Below the pieces are notes generated by a model. That model was not told the DNA's origin, did no database searches, and worked only from the letters and a program-made list of their open reading frames with translations. Positions 27,941 through 37,162 of a stretch of 64,000 bases of DNA are shown here, in pieces. The stretch covers positions 124,001 through 188,000 of the forward strand of contig CAKSZL010000003.1 in the NCBI GenBank assembly GCA_934525625.1. The letters are read 5' to 3'. This DNA comes from an uncultured Burkholderiaceae bacterium (lineage in GTDB: Bacteria > Pseudomonadota > Gammaproteobacteria > Burkholderiales > Burkholderiaceae_B). How positions within the stretch are numbered: the first letter of the stretch is position 1; each line of letters starts with the position of its first letter. A program made the translations under genes and the position numbers.

Positions 27941-29590
27941 TCAGGCTGCATAAACCGGCCAGGGGCTGGTGTCCGCGGCTTCCATCTCCAGCATGGCCAA
28001 TTCCTCCATCAGGCGGCAGCGTATGCCGGCATAGGCTCGGTCGGCCCAGCGATTATTCAGCTCGTGCGGGTCGTCTACCAGATCGAACAATTCGGCGTGG
28101 CCGGTTCGTCCGTATACGCTCAGACGGTAGCGATCCGTGATCAGGGTGCGTATTCTGGGCGCGATCTCGAACCCCAGGTGCGGCGCCTGAGAATCGTCTT
28201 CGATCAGCACGCCGGCGGGCGCCGACGCCCCTCCTCCTTCTCGGGCGTCATCCAGCAGGCTGCGGCCCTGCAACCCGTTGTAGGGGTGAATATCGCATAG
28301 ATCCAGAATCGTGGCCGAGATATCCATGCTGGAGCATAAATGAGGGCTGGCGCCACGCGCCGGTTCAGCGCCGGCGAGGCCGGACAGAATCAGCGGAACA
28401 CGCAGCAGTCCGTTCAAATGCAGCGGGCCCTTGAGCAGCAGGGAATGGTCCCCCAGAAAATCGCCATGATCGCTGGTGAAGACAATTACCGTATTCCGCC
28501 GCAAACGGGTTTCGTCCAGCGTCCGCAGCATCTCGCCTATCGCGTCGTCTATCATGCTGATCATGCCGAACGTCAATGCCTGAGCCTCTTTGGCTTCCCG
28601 TTCCGTTACATGAAACGCGCCAAAGCTTTGGTTGGATGGCTTCGCTTTCTTGCGTTGCTCACGCGCCCACCTCACCTGGGGCAGAACGTCGTCGGCGCAA
28701 TGGTAGGATGCCGGCAGTATTTGTTCGTCGGGCGAATACATGTCCCAGTACCGGCCCGGCGGCGTAAACGGATGATGCGGGTCGGGAAAGGAAACCGTCA
28801 GAAAAAACGGCTGCTGCGCATCATCGGCGGCATGCTCTTTCAAGAAGGCGACGGCCTCGTTCTGCACATAGCGCGTAGGGTATAGCTCTTCGGGCATGCG
28901 CGTGCGCCAAGCCTGGGGGCAGGTGTAATCATGCGGCAAACTGTTTTCCGCCCCTGCATAATCGGCGGGATCCACGCCTTGCCCGCGCAGCCAATGCCGA
29001 TAATGCCCACTTACGAGATCGCCATGCTCGGTGCAGAACCGCACATGCTCGAAACCATAGAACGGCAAGCGGACGTCAGGGGGCGCTTGCCCGGCCCAGC
29101 GCCCGGACAGCTCCTGGCCATAATCGTCGCGGGAATCATAGCGATAAGCCTCGCGTGCGCCAGGGGGCGCCACCCATTTGCCGGCCGGAGCCGGCGCGGC
29201 CTGCACCAGCGGCGACATCTCGTACATGTTCTGCAGATGCGCCTTGCCCAGCAGCGCGGTCTTGTAGCCCCGCAAGCGCAGCAATTCCACGAAGGTATTT
29301 TCTTGCAGCGACAAAGGAATGCCGTTCATCCGAACCCTGTGCGCCGACGGATGGCGTCCGGTGAATATCGACGCCCGATTCGGCATGCAAACCGGGCTGG
29401 CCACATAGCATCGGTCGAAGCGCGTGCCTGACTCGGCCAGGCTGTCGATGTGTGGCGTCCGTATGCCTTGCTGCCCATAGCAACCCAGGTGATCCGCCCT
29501 CATCTGATCGCACATGATCAGAATCACGTTGGGCGGTTCCGCCCGCCGCGACTCGGTTTGCCGCTTTTGTTCCACCGCCGTCTCCATCAT
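27941..29590 (-). CDS. Cytoplasmic Cys-type sulfatase
   Basis: A 549-residue sulfatase/alkaline-phosphatase superfamily enzyme. The formylglycine motif is CMPNR (Cys68 to Arg72) within SPVCMPNRASIFTGR. Metal ligands are expected at Asp28 (IMCDQMRADHLG) and in the late TSDHGDFLGDHSLLLKG segment. There is no signal peptide, so it acts inside the cell, where the ABC transporter encoded upstream would deliver its substrate, as AtsA does in Pseudomonas. The start overlaps the permease stop (ATGA). The DQMR version of the metal site and the DHGDFLGDH block also occur in choline-sulfatase and phosphonate monoester hydrolase relatives, so the substrate is open. A maturase for the formylglycine is not in the window. 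Confidence 0.92.
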   Translation of the reverse strand: MMETAVEQKRQTESRRAEPPNVILIMCDQMRADHLGCYGQQGIRTPHIDSLAESGTRFDRCYVASPVCMPNRASIFTGRHPSAHRVRMNGIPLSLQENTFVELLRLRGYKTALLGKAHLQNMYEMSPLVQAAPAPAGKWVAPPGAREAYRYDSRDDYGQELSGRWAGQAPPDVRLPFYGFEHVRFCTEHGDLVSGHYRHWLRGQGVDPADYAGAENSLPHDYTCPQAWRTRMPEELYPTRYVQNEAVAFLKEHAADDAQQPFFLTVSFPDPHHPFTPPGRYWDMYSPDEQILPASYHCADDVLPQVRWAREQRKKAKPSNQSFGAFHVTEREAKEAQALTFGMISMIDDAIGEMLRTLDETRLRRNTVIVFTSDHGDFLGDHSLLLKGPLHLNGLLRVPLILSGLAGAEPARGASPHLCSSMDISATILDLCDIHPYNGLQGRSLLDDAREGGGASAPAGVLIEDDSQAPHLGFEIAPRIRTLITDRYRLSVYGRTGHAELFDLVDDPHELNNRWADRAYAGIRCRLMEELAMLEMEAADTSPWPVYAA

Positions 29591-30369
29591 GCTTCCCGCT
29601 GTTCCAGGCCTCTGTGCCAGCGCAACAGGCGCGACCGGCTGAATCGGATGAAGATCGCATCCGTCACGATGCTAAGCGCACCGATCGTCAATATGCCCAG
29701 GATGACGAAATCGAAACGCCCCTTGTTCATGCCATCCATGATCAGATAGCCCAAGCCTGAATCGCTTGCTATCATCTCGGCCCCCACCAGCGCCACCAAG
29801 CCCATGGACCAGCCCAGTCTCAATCCGGTCAAGATATCCGGCATGGCGGCCGGCAAGGTCACCGAGAAAAACATGCGCCAAGGGCCCACATCCAGCGACA
29901 AGGCGGCGCGGAACAAGGCGAAATCCAGATGCTGCACGCCCTTCATGCTGGTAATGAATACCGGAAAGAAAACCGTCAACGCGATCAGAAACACCTTGGA
30001 GGCTTCTCCCAGCCCGAACCAGATCATTGCCAGCGGCACCCAGGCCAAAGGCGGGATGGGACGCAGTATTTCGAACACGGGAAAAAACATGCGGTAGGCC
30101 GTCCGGTACAAGCCCAGTGCGGCTCCCAGCAATATGCCCAGCGTCGCCCCGATCGCGAACCCATGGATCAGCCTAACGCCGCTGACGCCGATGAACTCGA
30201 TCAGGCGTCCGTCGGCCAGTTCGCCGTATCCCAGTTTAAAAACTGTCCAAGGGCTGGGTAGAATCGCCTCGGAAACCGCCCCCGTCGCCAGCATCAAATA
30301 CCACAGCGCCAATACGATGGCGTAGCTGATCAAGCCCTCCATCACGCCTGAACGGTAAAGACGTCTCAT
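29587..30369 (-). CDS. ABC permease, sulfonate/taurine type (second permease)
   Basis: A 260-residue inner-membrane permease of the TauC/SsuC family with about six helices and the EAA-like loop ALSLDVGPWRMFFSVTLPAAMPDILTGLRLGWS. ATG 30369 is preferred because it overlaps the upstream permease stop (ATGA) and opens with a basic residue pair before the first helix. Two different permease genes in one cluster imply a heterodimeric membrane channel. Its stop overlaps the sulfatase start. Confidence 0.92.
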   Translation of the reverse strand: MRRLYRSGVMEGLISYAIVLALWYLMLATGAVSEAILPSPWTVFKLGYGELADGRLIEFIGVSGVRLIHGFAIGATLGILLGAALGLYRTAYRMFFPVFEILRPIPPLAWVPLAMIWFGLGEASKVFLIALTVFFPVFITSMKGVQHLDFALFRAALSLDVGPWRMFFSVTLPAAMPDILTGLRLGWSMGLVALVGAEMIASDSGLGYLIMDGMNKGRFDFVILGILTIGALSIVTDAIFIRFSRSRLLRWHRGLEQREA

Positions 30370-31166
30370 GGCGTGTCCTTGAGTCCGCGATGCCAAGGCA
30401 GCAGCCTGTCCTCGCAAGCATCCAGCAGCTTGGAGGCACCGAAGCCCAGCGCCCCTATGAGCAGCATGCCGGCCATCGTGATGTCCGTGCGGAACGAATT
30501 GCGCGCCTCCATGATCAGCGCGCCTAGCCCGCGCACCGTCGCGATCATCTCGGCCGCGACGATGATGGTGAAACTGGCCACCAAGGCCACTTTCAAGCCG
30601 ATGAAAATTCGCGGCAAGCAAGCGGGCAGCATGACATGGCGAAAAATGTCCCAGCCCTTTACGTCCATGGAGCGCGCGGCGCGTATCAAGGTGGGATCCA
30701 TCAGTTTCACGCTGCTGACGGTATAGGTCAGCATGACCCAAAAAGCGCCGAACGCGATCAGCATGACCTTGGAGAGCTCGCCTATCCCGAGCCAGGCGAT
30801 GAAAAGCGGCAGCACGCTCAGGGCCGCCATGGAGCGGCCGAACGTTATTACCGGATGGCTCAGGCGATCCAGGCGGGGGCTGTAGCCGATCAGCAAGCCC
30901 AAGGGGAGCGCAAGCGATGCCGCCGTCAGAAACCCGAGGAATATGCGGCGCAAGGTGACGAGGATATGGCTGGTAATCAGAATGCCGTCTGGAAATCCGC
31001 GTGAGGCCAACTCATGGAAAGCGGAAAAAATCTCCGTCGGAGGCGGAAGCAGGAAAGGCGAAATCAGTTCGGCCCGCGACAAACCCTCCCAAGCCAGCAG
31101 CAGAAAGAAAATGCTGCCCAGGCCCAGAGCCAACGCGCAGAGCCGCCCGGAATCAAGAAAGCGCAT
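30366..31166 (-). CDS. ABC permease, sulfonate/taurine type (first permease)
   Basis: A 266-residue permease paralogous to its neighbour, with the conserved loop RAARSMDVKGWDIFRHVMLPACLPRIFIGLKVALVAS contacting the ATPase. The N-terminal helix is followed by ELISPFLLPPPTEIFSAFHEL, a TauC/SsuC-type periplasmic segment. It overlaps the ATPase gene by 14 bp and the next permease by 4 bp, so all four transport genes are translationally linked. Confidence 0.92.
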   Translation of the reverse strand: MRFLDSGRLCALALGLGSIFFLLLAWEGLSRAELISPFLLPPPTEIFSAFHELASRGFPDGILITSHILVTLRRIFLGFLTAASLALPLGLLIGYSPRLDRLSHPVITFGRSMAALSVLPLFIAWLGIGELSKVMLIAFGAFWVMLTYTVSSVKLMDPTLIRAARSMDVKGWDIFRHVMLPACLPRIFIGLKVALVASFTIIVAAEMIATVRGLGALIMEARNSFRTDITMAGMLLIGALGFGASKLLDACEDRLLPWHRGLKDTP

Positions 31167-31923
31167 TCTGGATCTCCCGTTCGAACTCCAAGCAGCGCAG
31201 ATCGGCTCTTTGCCGGGGACGCGGCAGATCGATGCGGTATTCCGCGCCTATTCTGCCGGGACCGGGATGCAGCACCACGACGCGATCGGCCAACAGTACC
31301 GCCTCACTGATGCTATGCGTCACGAACACGACGGTCTTTTTTTGCATTTCCCAGATACGTATGATTTCCCTTTGCATATCCAGGCGCGTCAATTCGTCCA
31401 GCGCGCCGAATGGCTCGTCCATCAACAGTATTTTCGGATCCAGCGCCAGCGTGCGCGCAATGGCGACCCGCTGCTGCATGCCCCCGGAAAGCTCATAAGG
31501 ATATTTATCGCCGAACTCCGCCAGCCCAACCAAGTCCAGCAAGCTTTGCGCGCGCGCCTTGGCTTCGGTTCCCTTGATCTGCCTCTGCTTGAACGCAAAC
31601 TCGACGTTCTTGCGCGCCGTCAGCCAGGGAAACAAGCCAAACTGCTGAAACACGACGCCTTTGCCCTTGCCCGGACTCAGCACGTGCTCGTCGCCCACCC
31701 ATATCTGCCCTTGGGTCGGCGTCAGAAAGCCCGCTATCATGTTCAGCAGCGTGGTTTTCCCGCAGCCGCTGCGCCCCAGCAGGCACACGAACTCATTGGG
31801 ACGAATGTCCAGATCGACGTCCGCAAGCGCCGTGATCTCGCGGCCGTCCGTGGTTTTGTATGTCTTTGACACACGTTTGATATTGATTCCGTTATCCATG
31901 ACCGCGCCGCCCGATTCCGTCAT
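31153..31923 (-). CDS. ABC ATPase, sulfonate/taurine type (TauB/SsuB-like)
   Basis: A 256-residue ATPase of the nitrate/taurine/sulfonate group: Walker A GRSGCGKTT, Q-loop VFQQFGLFPWLTARKNVEF (the FPW triplet is typical of this group), signature LSGGMQQRVAIARTLALDP, Walker B ILLMDEPFGALD and switch His VTHSISEAVLLADR. It energises the two-permease importer. The start overlaps the binding-protein stop (ATGA); an in-frame ATG eight codons in is an alternative. Confidence 0.94.
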   Translation of the reverse strand: MTESGGAVMDNGINIKRVSKTYKTTDGREITALADVDLDIRPNEFVCLLGRSGCGKTTLLNMIAGFLTPTQGQIWVGDEHVLSPGKGKGVVFQQFGLFPWLTARKNVEFAFKQRQIKGTEAKARAQSLLDLVGLAEFGDKYPYELSGGMQQRVAIARTLALDPKILLMDEPFGALDELTRLDMQREIIRIWEMQKKTVVFVTHSISEAVLLADRVVVLHPGPGRIGAEYRIDLPRPRQRADLRCLEFEREIQNALS

Positions 31924-33026
31924 CGGTTCTTGAACGCATCATTCACCAAGGCCGGCGCCAGCTCGGCCAGGGGCGCCCCGACTGTCAGCTCCTTGATGTC
32001 GACGGGCCTGCGCAGCCGCCCCGTCTTTTCCAGAAATCCGGCCACGGCGGCCAGATCCTGCTCATAATCGGCGTCCAGCGCCAGGGTGTTGCGGTTCTCC
32101 TTCAGCAGCACCTGGTTCAAGGCCGGATCGTCGTTGAAGAACGCGGAATACAAGGCCACGACTTCGTCGTAGTTCTCAGGGCGCTCCACGAAACGCTGGG
32201 CCTTCAGATAGGCTCGCAGCACCGCTTTCACCGTATTGGGGTGGCTGTCGACGAACCCTTGGGTCGACGCCAGGACGCTACGCGTGAAATCCACGCGTTT
32301 CGCCTGCCCGCGGCTGTCTTCGAATCGGCTTTCGGTGCCTGTTTGCAGGAGATCCGCCTGCACCTCTTGCTGCGCCTTATGTATCCAGGGCTGCCACGTC
32401 ACCATCCCGTCTATCACCCCTGAAGCCAGGCTGGCCAGTTGGGCGGGAGGCGGCAGATTGACCACTTCGATCTTGGCGCAATCCACGGAGTGGGCCTCAC
32501 AAATCAATTGCAGCATTTGCTCCGCGGGAGAGCCCTTCAGCAAACCCAGCTTCAATCCTTCCAGTTGCTTCGGCTGCTTCACGTTGGCCGACTTTCTGAC
32601 CAGCAATCCGGTCGTGCGGTCCGCCACCGCCAAGCTGGACAGGACAACCACCGGCAGCCTGTTGCTGCGCAAGGTCAGCAGCGGCGCCTGCGTGGCGTTG
32701 GCAAACTTGACCGCCCCGGACACCATGCCTTCAAGCTGCATCATGCCAGCCGGAAAAACCTTCAAATTGACGGTTTCCAGGCCTTCCTCCTGGAAAAAGC
32801 CTTTTTCCTTCGCGATGATGGCGTGCCCGCCGGCGGCCCAGCCGGGCCCCACGCCTATATCCAAAGTCTTGAGCTCGGGAGATTGCGCAAAGGCCATCGA
32901 ACAGCCCGCCGCAAGCAGCATCGCCACTCCCTTCCTGTATCCGCGCTGAAAAAAACCGTCTTGTCCGGATGGCTTGGCCGTCTTAACCAACACCTGCCCG
33001 TGCTGCACAGGATCAAAGCATTGCAT
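31920..33026 (-). CDS. ABC substrate-binding protein, sulfonate/sulfate-ester type
   Basis: A 368-residue binding protein of the nitrate/sulfonate/taurine family (SsuA/TauA, AtsR-like): IGVGPGWAAGGHAIIAKEKGFFQEEGLETV, then GLKLGLLKGSPAEQML and GVIDGMVTWQPWIHKAQ. The signal sequence is unusually far in: a hydrophobic core about residues 34-47 ending in AFA-QS, after a polar head of about 30 residues. ATG 33026 is supported by a GGGAG site six bases upstream, but a shorter start is possible. It is the first gene of the import operon and is divergent from the LysR gene. Confidence 0.9.
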   Translation of the reverse strand: MQCFDPVQHGQVLVKTAKPSGQDGFFQRGYRKGVAMLLAAGCSMAFAQSPELKTLDIGVGPGWAAGGHAIIAKEKGFFQEEGLETVNLKVFPAGMMQLEGMVSGAVKFANATQAPLLTLRSNRLPVVVLSSLAVADRTTGLLVRKSANVKQPKQLEGLKLGLLKGSPAEQMLQLICEAHSVDCAKIEVVNLPPPAQLASLASGVIDGMVTWQPWIHKAQQEVQADLLQTGTESRFEDSRGQAKRVDFTRSVLASTQGFVDSHPNTVKAVLRAYLKAQRFVERPENYDEVVALYSAFFNDDPALNQVLLKENRNTLALDADYEQDLAAVAGFLEKTGRLRRPVDIKELTVGAPLAELAPALVNDAFKNR

Positions 33027-33080
33027 GGCGCTCTCCCGAGGGTTTTGGGTCGAGCCATTCTACTGGACGTCCTCCCCCCG

Positions 33081-33122
33081 CCAGTACTAAGATTTTCTTT
33101 TCAGTAATAACTTAATGGTTAT
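33081..33122. promoter_or_regulatory. Candidate LysR operator between lysR and the sulfatase operon
   Basis: The 102-bp divergent gap contains a perfect inverted repeat ATAAC-N6-GTTAT (33107-33111 with 33118-33122), the shape of a LysR-type box, seven bases before the lysR start. A second looser one, TACT-N14-AGTA (33085-33088 with 33103-33106), overlaps two direct copies of CAGTA 20 bp apart (33082-33086 and 33102-33106). Such spacing suits a regulator that binds both its own promoter and that of the divergent operon. Confidence 0.45.
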
Positions 33123-33128
33123 CAAGCC

Positions 33129-34112
33129 ATGTCTAAAGACACTTACGACTTCTTGCTGCGGCGCCTGAAGCTGCGCGAACTGCGCCTACTGATTTCCGTG
33201 GCGGACAGCGGCAGCTTCCATGGCGCGGCACGCGCCTGCCACGTTTCCCAGCCGGCCATCAGCAACGCCATCGCTTCTCTCGAAGACATGCTGGAGGTAC
33301 GGCTGTTCGAAAGAACGCCTCACGGCGTCCAGGCCACCCCGGCCGGCACGCAGTTGATTCTGCGCGCGCGCACCATTTTTGGAGAATTGAAGCTCGCGCT
33401 CGAGGAAATCGACGCCATCAACGACGACTTGAGGCGGATACTGCACATAGGCTCCGTCACGCTGCCGGCGAACGGTATTCTTCCCCCCGCCTTGGCCGCC
33501 TTCCAGCAAGAACATCCCGACATCGCTATTTCCGTGCTCGAAGCATCGGAGCAAGTACTGCAAGTGGCCTTGAAGTCGCGCCGCATCGATTGTTATTTTT
33601 CGCGCCTGCCGCGCAGCGATAAAGACCCCGCTTTCCGCTTCGAGGAACTGTACGACGATACCCTGTGCATCATCGCGAATAAACGGCATCCGCTGATCAA
33701 GCGCAAGAGCATTTCCTTTGAAGAGCTGGCTGCGGAAAGCTGGATCGTACCGCCTCCGGGATCGTTCTTTCACGACCATATTCAACGCACGCTGGCCAAA
33801 GGCGGCCTTTCCATGCCTGCCTCCGCCATCGAAACCTTGTCCGCCCAGGTCATGCATGGACTCATCGCCACCGGCCCCTATATCGGCTTCTCGACTCGCT
33901 CCATCTATCGGTTCAACCCGATCAGAGCCTTCATCGGCAAGCTGCGCGTGGACATGCCCAAGGTGACGGCCTCGGTGGGCGTCGTGTCGTTGAAGGATCG
34001 TCCTCTGGACTCCATCAGCCAGCTTCTGGTCGAAACGATACGCGGGCTAAGCGCAAGCAGACGAAATCCAGACGTACGGCTCACCTCAATTCCAAGCCGG
34101 GCTTCAGAATGA
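33129..34112 (+). CDS. LysR-family transcriptional regulator of the sulfatase cluster
   Basis: A 327-residue LysR regulator. The N-terminal winged helix-turn-helix LRELRLLISVADSGSFHGAARACHVSQPAISNAIASLEDML is followed by a linker helix and a periplasmic-binding-like ligand domain (residues ~100-300). It is divergent from the transporter-sulfatase operon, so it probably regulates that operon in response to sulfur supply or the substrate. It is not closely CysB-like by eye; the effector is unknown. Confidence 0.93.
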   Translation: MSKDTYDFLLRRLKLRELRLLISVADSGSFHGAARACHVSQPAISNAIASLEDMLEVRLFERTPHGVQATPAGTQLILRARTIFGELKLALEEIDAINDDLRRILHIGSVTLPANGILPPALAAFQQEHPDIAISVLEASEQVLQVALKSRRIDCYFSRLPRSDKDPAFRFEELYDDTLCIIANKRHPLIKRKSISFEELAAESWIVPPPGSFFHDHIQRTLAKGGLSMPASAIETLSAQVMHGLIATGPYIGFSTRSIYRFNPIRAFIGKLRVDMPKVTASVGVVSLKDRPLDSISQLLVETIRGLSASRRNPDVRLTSIPSRASE

Positions 34113-34150
34113 CGCAAATATCCCTGCCGTCCGCACAACGAACGTCCAAG

Positions 34151-34178
34151 ACAAAACAGCCGCCAACAAGGGCGGCTG
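34151..34178 (-). terminator. Intrinsic terminator of rlmD
   Basis: Read on the minus strand, an 8-bp perfect stem (CAGCCGCC 34157-34164 with GGCGGCTG 34171-34178) with a 6-base loop is followed by TTTTGT. It lies 28 bp past the rlmD stop and fits a Rho-independent terminator for rlmD; on the plus strand no T-run follows. Confidence 0.7.
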
Positions 34179-34205
34179 CTTGGGCGACTTCGCTGATATG
34201 CAGCG

Positions 34206-35513
34206 CTACTCGAACACGGCGATGGATTCGACGTGGGCGGTGTGGGGGAACATGTTCATGACGCCGGCCGCCACCAGGCGGTAGCCGCCGCGGTGCACCA
34301 TGATGGCGGCATCGCGCGCCAGCGTGGCCGGGTTGCACGAGACGTAGACGATGCGCTTGGGGCGCTCTTCGGGGGCCAGCTCCGACAAGGCCACGGACAA
34401 GGCCTCGGCGCCTTCGCGCGGGGGGTCTATCAACATGCGGTCGAAATGGCCGCGCTCGCGCAGCCATTGAGCATCGATTTCAAATAGATTACAGGGCATG
34501 AACGCCGTCTTGCCGGCCAGGCCGTTGGCCTGCGCGGCCTCTTGCGCGCGGCGGGTCAGGGTTTCGCTGCCTTCCACGCCCAGCACCTGGGCGGCCTGCG
34601 TGGCGAGCGGCAGGCTGAAATTGCCCAGGCCGCAGAACATGTCCGCCACGCGATGATGCCCTTCCACCCGCAGCAGGCGCAGCGCGCGCGACACCATGGT
34701 GCGGTTCAACTGGTGATTGACCTGGGTGAAGTCGGTGGGCTTGTAGGCCATGCGCAGGCCGAACTCGGGCAGGCCGTAGGCCAGCTTGTCGGCGTCTTCC
34801 CGATGCAAGGGATGGACGGTATCCGGCCCCTTGGGCTGCAGCCACCAGCTCACGCCATGGGCGACGCCGAATTCCGAGAGCTGGCGGATGTCGTCTTCCG
34901 TCAAGGGTTCCATGTGGCGCAGAGTCAGCACGGTGACGTCGTCGCCCATGGCCAGTTCGATTTGCGGCAGGCGGTCGGGGCGCGACAAACCGCCCAGCAA
35001 TTCGCGCAGCGGCACCAGCATGTCGGATACCTTGCGCGGCAGCACGCGGCATTCGCGCATGTCGGCCACGTAACTGCTGCGTTTTTCGCGGAAGCCCACC
35101 AGCATGCCGCCCTTCTTGGGCACCAGACGGGCCGACAGGCGCGCGCGGTAACGGTAATGCCAGTCGGGCCCGTACAGCGGCGGCAGCACGGTGTAGCCGG
35201 ATACCGAACCGATGTGGTTGAGCGCGTCTTCCAGCACGCGCTGCTTGACCGCTACCTGGGCCGTGGTCGCCAGGTGCTGCATGGCGCAGCCGCCGCAGAC
35301 GCCGAAGTGCGGACAGGCGGGCTCCACCCGTTGCGACGAGGGTTTCAAGACCCGGGTCAGATTGGCCAGTTCGTAGGTTTTACGATTGCGCCCCGGCTGG
35401 GCCTCGATGCGTTCGCCGGGCAAGGCGCCTTCGACGAAAACGACTTTGCCGTCGCGGCGGGCGACGCCCCGCCCTTCCAGATCCAGGGATTCAATGTCCA
35501 GTACAACAGTCAT
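34206..35513 (-). CDS. rlmD: 23S rRNA (uracil1939-C5)-methyltransferase RlmD
   Basis: A 435-residue RumA/RlmD enzyme that methylates U1939 of 23S rRNA. It has an N-terminal TRAM domain ([16 protein letters not shown]...[13 protein letters not shown]), an iron-sulfur cluster motif [15 protein letters not shown], a SAM-binding segment [14 protein letters not shown] and the catalytic Cys in [12 protein letters not shown]. Length is normal. It ends with a clear terminator. The exonuclease gene lies 54 bp upstream on the same strand. Confidence 0.96.
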   Translation of the reverse strand: MTVVLDIESLDLEGRGVARRDGKVVFVEGALPGERIEAQPGRNRKTYELANLTRVLKPSSQRVEPACPHFGVCGGCAMQHLATTAQVAVKQRVLEDALNHIGSVSGYTVLPPLYGPDWHYRYRARLSARLVPKKGGMLVGFREKRSSYVADMRECRVLPRKVSDMLVPLRELLGGLSRPDRLPQIELAMGDDVTVLTLRHMEPLTEDDIRQLSEFGVAHGVSWWLQPKGPDTVHPLHREDADKLAYGLPEFGLRMAYKPTDFTQVNHQLNRTMVSRALRLLRVEGHHRVADMFCGLGNFSLPLATQAAQVLGVEGSETLTRRAQEAAQANGLAGKTAFMPCNLFEIDAQWLRERGHFDRMLIDPPREGAEALSVALSELAPEERPKRIVYVSCNPATLARDAAIMVHRGGYRLVAAGVMNMFPHTAHVESIAVFE

Positions 35514-35567
35514 GGTGCGCGCAAAACGGTGTCAACGGGAGCGCCATTGTAAAGGAATGCCCGGGCG

Positions 35568-36344
35568 TCAATTGCCCCAGGCCGCCATGTATTCGCGCCA
35601 GTGCGGCGCGTCTATGCCGTGCAGCGTCTCGCGCACCAGCGCGATTTCAGCGTCGTAGGCGCTTTGGTCGATTTCGCCCCGGATGAAGCGGAAGCGGCAA
35701 TACATCAGCCAGGTGTTGACGACGTCGGTCTCGCAGTAGGCGCGCACTTCGTCCTGCTGCCCCTCGGACCAGGCGCGCCAGACCTGGCTGCCGTCCATGC
35801 CCAGCTTGCCGGGAAAACCGCACAGCTTGGCCAGGTCGTCCATGGGCGCATTGGCGCGGCCGTTGTACTTGGCCAGCAAGTCCATCAAGTCGGTATGGCG
35901 CGTGTGGTAGCGGTTCAGGTAGTTGTTGAACTTGAACTCGCGGTCGTCGTCGCCCATGTCCCAGTAGCGCGGGGCCTGCACGCCGTGGATCAGGCTGCGG
36001 TAATGCAGCACGGGCAGGTCGAAGCCCGAGCCGTTCCAACTGACCAGCCTGGGCGTGTAGCGCTCGATGGTCTTGAAAAAACCGTTGATGAGCACGGCCT
36101 CGCCGTCTTCCGGGTTGCCCAGCGTCTTGACGCGCAGGCCGTTGTCGTCGCGGAATACGCAGCCCACCACCACGATGCGCTGCAGATGCAGCGGCATGAA
36201 GTCGGAACCGTGCGAGGCCAGGCGAGCCTGCTGCGCGGCCTCGATGACCTGGGCGTCGGACCATTCCGGGTCGTATTCGCCCAATTGGCGCAAGGCGTCG
36301 GCGTCGGGGATGGTTTCGAGGTCGAAGACCAGCGTGGGCGTCAT
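35568..36344 (-). CDS. PolB-like 3'-5' exonuclease
   Basis: A 258-residue predicted 3'-5' exonuclease of the DNA polymerase B exonuclease-like group (PF10108 type). DEDD-family motifs are visible: FDLETIPD (Exo I), SWNGSGFDLPVLHYRSL (Exo II) and RAYCETDVVNTWLMYCRF (Exo III). Its substrate is unknown. The start overlaps the nlpD stop by 4 bp. In many beta- and gammaproteobacteria rpoS follows surE-pcm-nlpD; here this exonuclease and rlmD take that place. Confidence 0.88.
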   Translation of the reverse strand: MTPTLVFDLETIPDADALRQLGEYDPEWSDAQVIEAAQQARLASHGSDFMPLHLQRIVVVGCVFRDDNGLRVKTLGNPEDGEAVLINGFFKTIERYTPRLVSWNGSGFDLPVLHYRSLIHGVQAPRYWDMGDDDREFKFNNYLNRYHTRHTDLMDLLAKYNGRANAPMDDLAKLCGFPGKLGMDGSQVWRAWSEGQQDEVRAYCETDVVNTWLMYCRFRFIRGEIDQSAYDAEIALVRETLHGIDAPHWREYMAAWGN

Positions 36345-37147
36345 CGCGCGGGCAGATACGAAAGCGGGTTGACGGGTGTGCCGCCTCGGCGGATCTCGAA
36401 ATGCAAGCGCGGCGAATTGGTGTCGGTCATGCCCAGCAAGGCGATGCGATCGCCCTTCTTGACCTGTTGGCCGGCCGTTACCAGCAGCTTCTGGTTATGG
36501 GCGTAAGCCGTCATGAATCCGTTGCCGTGGTCCAGCAGCACCAGGTTGCCCAGGCCGCGCACGCCGTTGCCGACATACATGACCTTGCCGCCCGCCGCGG
36601 CGTTGACCGGGTCGCCCTGCTTGCCTTCGATGTCTATGCCCTTGGTGTTGGCATTGAAGCCCTGGATGATCCGCCCCTGGGCGGGCCAGCCCCACGACAC
36701 CACCGTGGCGTCGTTGGCGCGCGCGGGCGCCTTGGGTTCGCTGGTTTGAACCGGCTTGGCCACGGGTTCGCGCGGCGCGGCCGGCGTGTCGGCGGCGCCG
36801 CTGACGGCCACCGGCGCGGCGCCGTCGCTCAGGCGCAACACCTGGCCCGTCCATAGGCGATTGGGGTCGATGAGATCGTTCAGGCGCACCAGTTCGGCCA
36901 CGCTCATGTTGTGAGCGCGCGCGATGCCGAACAGGGTGTCGCCGGATTTGACCACGTAGGTGCCGGAGGCTTGCGCCTGGCCGGCCTGCGACCCCTGGTT
37001 CAGGTCGGTGATGGGCGCGCTGGTCTTCTTGGAGGCGCACCCCGCCAATGCCACGGCCACCAGCACGGCGCCCAGCGTGCGCAACGCGGCGCAACGGCTT
37101 GGGGCTTGGGTAAATCTATCTATGGATTGCAACGCCTGGGCATGCAT
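36341..37147 (-). CDS. nlpD: NlpD-like LysM/LytM lipoprotein
   Basis: A 268-residue lipoprotein, lipobox LAGC (Cys37), with one LysM domain (TYVVKSGDTLFGIARAHNMSVAELVRLNDL) and a C-terminal M23/LytM domain. The LytM site is degenerate: NTKGIDI replaces the HxxxD motif and YAHNQ replaces HxH, as in E. coli NlpD, so it probably activates amidases for septal wall splitting rather than cutting peptidoglycan itself. It follows pcm by 15 bp, as in the conserved surE-pcm-nlpD operon. Confidence 0.93.
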   Translation of the reverse strand: MHAQALQSIDRFTQAPSRCAALRTLGAVLVAVALAGCASKKTSAPITDLNQGSQAGQAQASGTYVVKSGDTLFGIARAHNMSVAELVRLNDLIDPNRLWTGQVLRLSDGAAPVAVSGAADTPAAPREPVAKPVQTSEPKAPARANDATVVSWGWPAQGRIIQGFNANTKGIDIEGKQGDPVNAAAGGKVMYVGNGVRGLGNLVLLDHGNGFMTAYAHNQKLLVTAGQQVKKGDRIALLGMTDTNSPRLHFEIRRGGTPVNPLSYLPAR

Positions 37148-37162
37148 GTAATTCTCCGAACA

